Source: Cyanobacteria bacterium HKST-UBA02 (GTDB lineage Bacteria > Cyanobacteriota > Vampirovibrionia > Obscuribacterales > Obscuribacteraceae). From it: a stretch of DNA of 6,061 nt. Numbering within the stretch: the stretch's first letter is position 1; each line of letters starts with the position of its first letter. Below the pieces are notes generated by a model. It did no database searches and was not told the origin of the DNA. It saw only the letters and a program-made list of their open reading frames with translations. Below are positions 5,556 through 6,061 of this stretch, piece by piece. Both the position numbers and the translations under genes were made by a program. Location: assembly GCA_020431945.1 (NCBI GenBank), contig JAGQHH010000590.1, forward strand, positions 1 to 6,061, given 5' to 3'.

Positions 5556-6061
5556 ATGGTCCTGGCCAGGGTCCTTGCTGAAGCGACGGTCATGGTTTTG
5601 CTCCTGCTCCTGCCGCTCATCCTCCACCTGCTCGGTCATTTCATGGGCTTGCCTGCGACTTTCAAAGTCGTCCTCATAGCCCTGGCAATCATTGCCTGTT
5701 TGACGCTTCCAGCCTATGGCTTCATCACTCATTCGGTCCTGGTGGAAGACGAAGGGCTGAGGGCTCGTGCGCTGTTCCGGCAGGAGCGCTGCTCCTGGCG
5801 GTCTATCAAAGCGGTGAAAAGGCGCTCGAACTGGAACTGGCAGCGTTATGTCGTGGAGCACGATGACGGAGAGCTCTCATTTCCTATCTGGCTAAACGAA
5901 GTCGACAAGCTGGTGGAGACTATTCGCAGCCGTCTGCCCCAGAGTGCCGGTGGCCGATCGAGCCCCCTATCGCGGTTTTCTCAAGACCCCATCGCTCTTA
6001 CTTTTCAGTTCGTCCAGGCTTTTATCGGCATCGCTTTCGCAGTTGTCTTCTGGTCCTTCTT
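5556..6061 (+). CDS. Bacterial PH-like domain membrane protein, N-terminal part
   Basis: The frame runs open off the right edge: 168 codons from ATG 5556. Hydrophobic helices are at about 8-27 and 37-56. A soluble segment follows with VLVEDEGLRARALFRQERCSWRSIKAVKRR (61-90), then RYVVEHDDGELSFPIW (97-112) and a helix-like NEVDKLVETIRSRLP (114-128). This fits the bacterial PH-type pattern of a strand reaching 'D-GLR-R', a conserved W-x-x-I turn, and a closing amphipathic helix. A further hydrophobic helix begins at about 148 and is cut off, so the domain sits between membrane segments and probably faces the cytoplasm. Such proteins are common but mostly of unknown role. The start is uncertain: a GTG at 5505 would add 17 residues including a basic patch (KYRLRV) before the first helix, and neither start has a good ribosome binding site at normal spacing. 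The gene is transcribed away from fumC and there is no evidence of a functional link. Confidence 0.72.
   Translation, partial: MVLARVLAEATVMVLLLLLPLILHLLGHFMGLPATFKVVLIALAIIACLTLPAYGFITHSVLVEDEGLRARALFRQERCSWRSIKAVKRRSNWNWQRYVVEHDDGELSFPIWLNEVDKLVETIRSRLPQSAGGRSSPLSRFSQDPIALTFQFVQAFIGIAFAVVFWSF

Overview
The window holds five protein-coding genes of a bacterium with a moderately GC-rich genome. The coding parts look clearly richer in GC than the 3.2-3.5 kb spacer, judged by eye. Gene content (FtsH protease, a CPA2-type K+/H+ antiporter with an RCK domain, a class II fumarase, a bacterial PH-type membrane protein) is housekeeping and stress physiology and does not fix the phylum. I see no transposase, integrase, phage gene, CRISPR array, tRNA or rRNA. 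Four genes lie on the minus strand and one, at the right edge, on the plus strand.

Layout from left to right. Bases 1-880 (minus) encode the N-terminal 293 codons of an FtsH-type AAA+ membrane protease, cut by the left edge in the AAA domain just after the pore loop. A perfect 12-bp inverted repeat lies in the 74-nt gap between it and the next gene upstream, a complete 667-residue KefB/KefC-like antiporter (955-2958, minus). Bases 2959-3520 carry no convincing gene. In the minus direction they read as a possible promoter followed by a long, hairpin-rich leader for the antiporter. A textbook rho-independent terminator (3521-3567) closes the next transcript, which is fumC (3818-5218, minus) followed 28 nt later by a 70-residue basic SH3/KOW-like protein that I cannot assign to a family. 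Bases 5219-5504 form a divergent intergenic region with a candidate fumC promoter and a small GC hairpin followed by a T-run. From about 5505 or 5556 to the right edge runs a partial plus-strand gene for a membrane protein with a PH-like segment between transmembrane helices.

Likely transcription units on the minus strand are fumC plus the small gene, ended by the terminator, and then kefB, perhaps with ftsH. The antiporter and FtsH both act in the cytoplasmic membrane, so shared expression under envelope or electrophile stress is conceivable, but only adjacency supports that. The fumarase serves the TCA cycle; nothing visible says why a small KOW-like protein follows it. I did not find a clearly new multi-gene system. 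The points most worth checking are the structured leader of the antiporter, the unassigned small gene behind fumC, and the divergent FtsH with an enlarged extracytoplasmic region.
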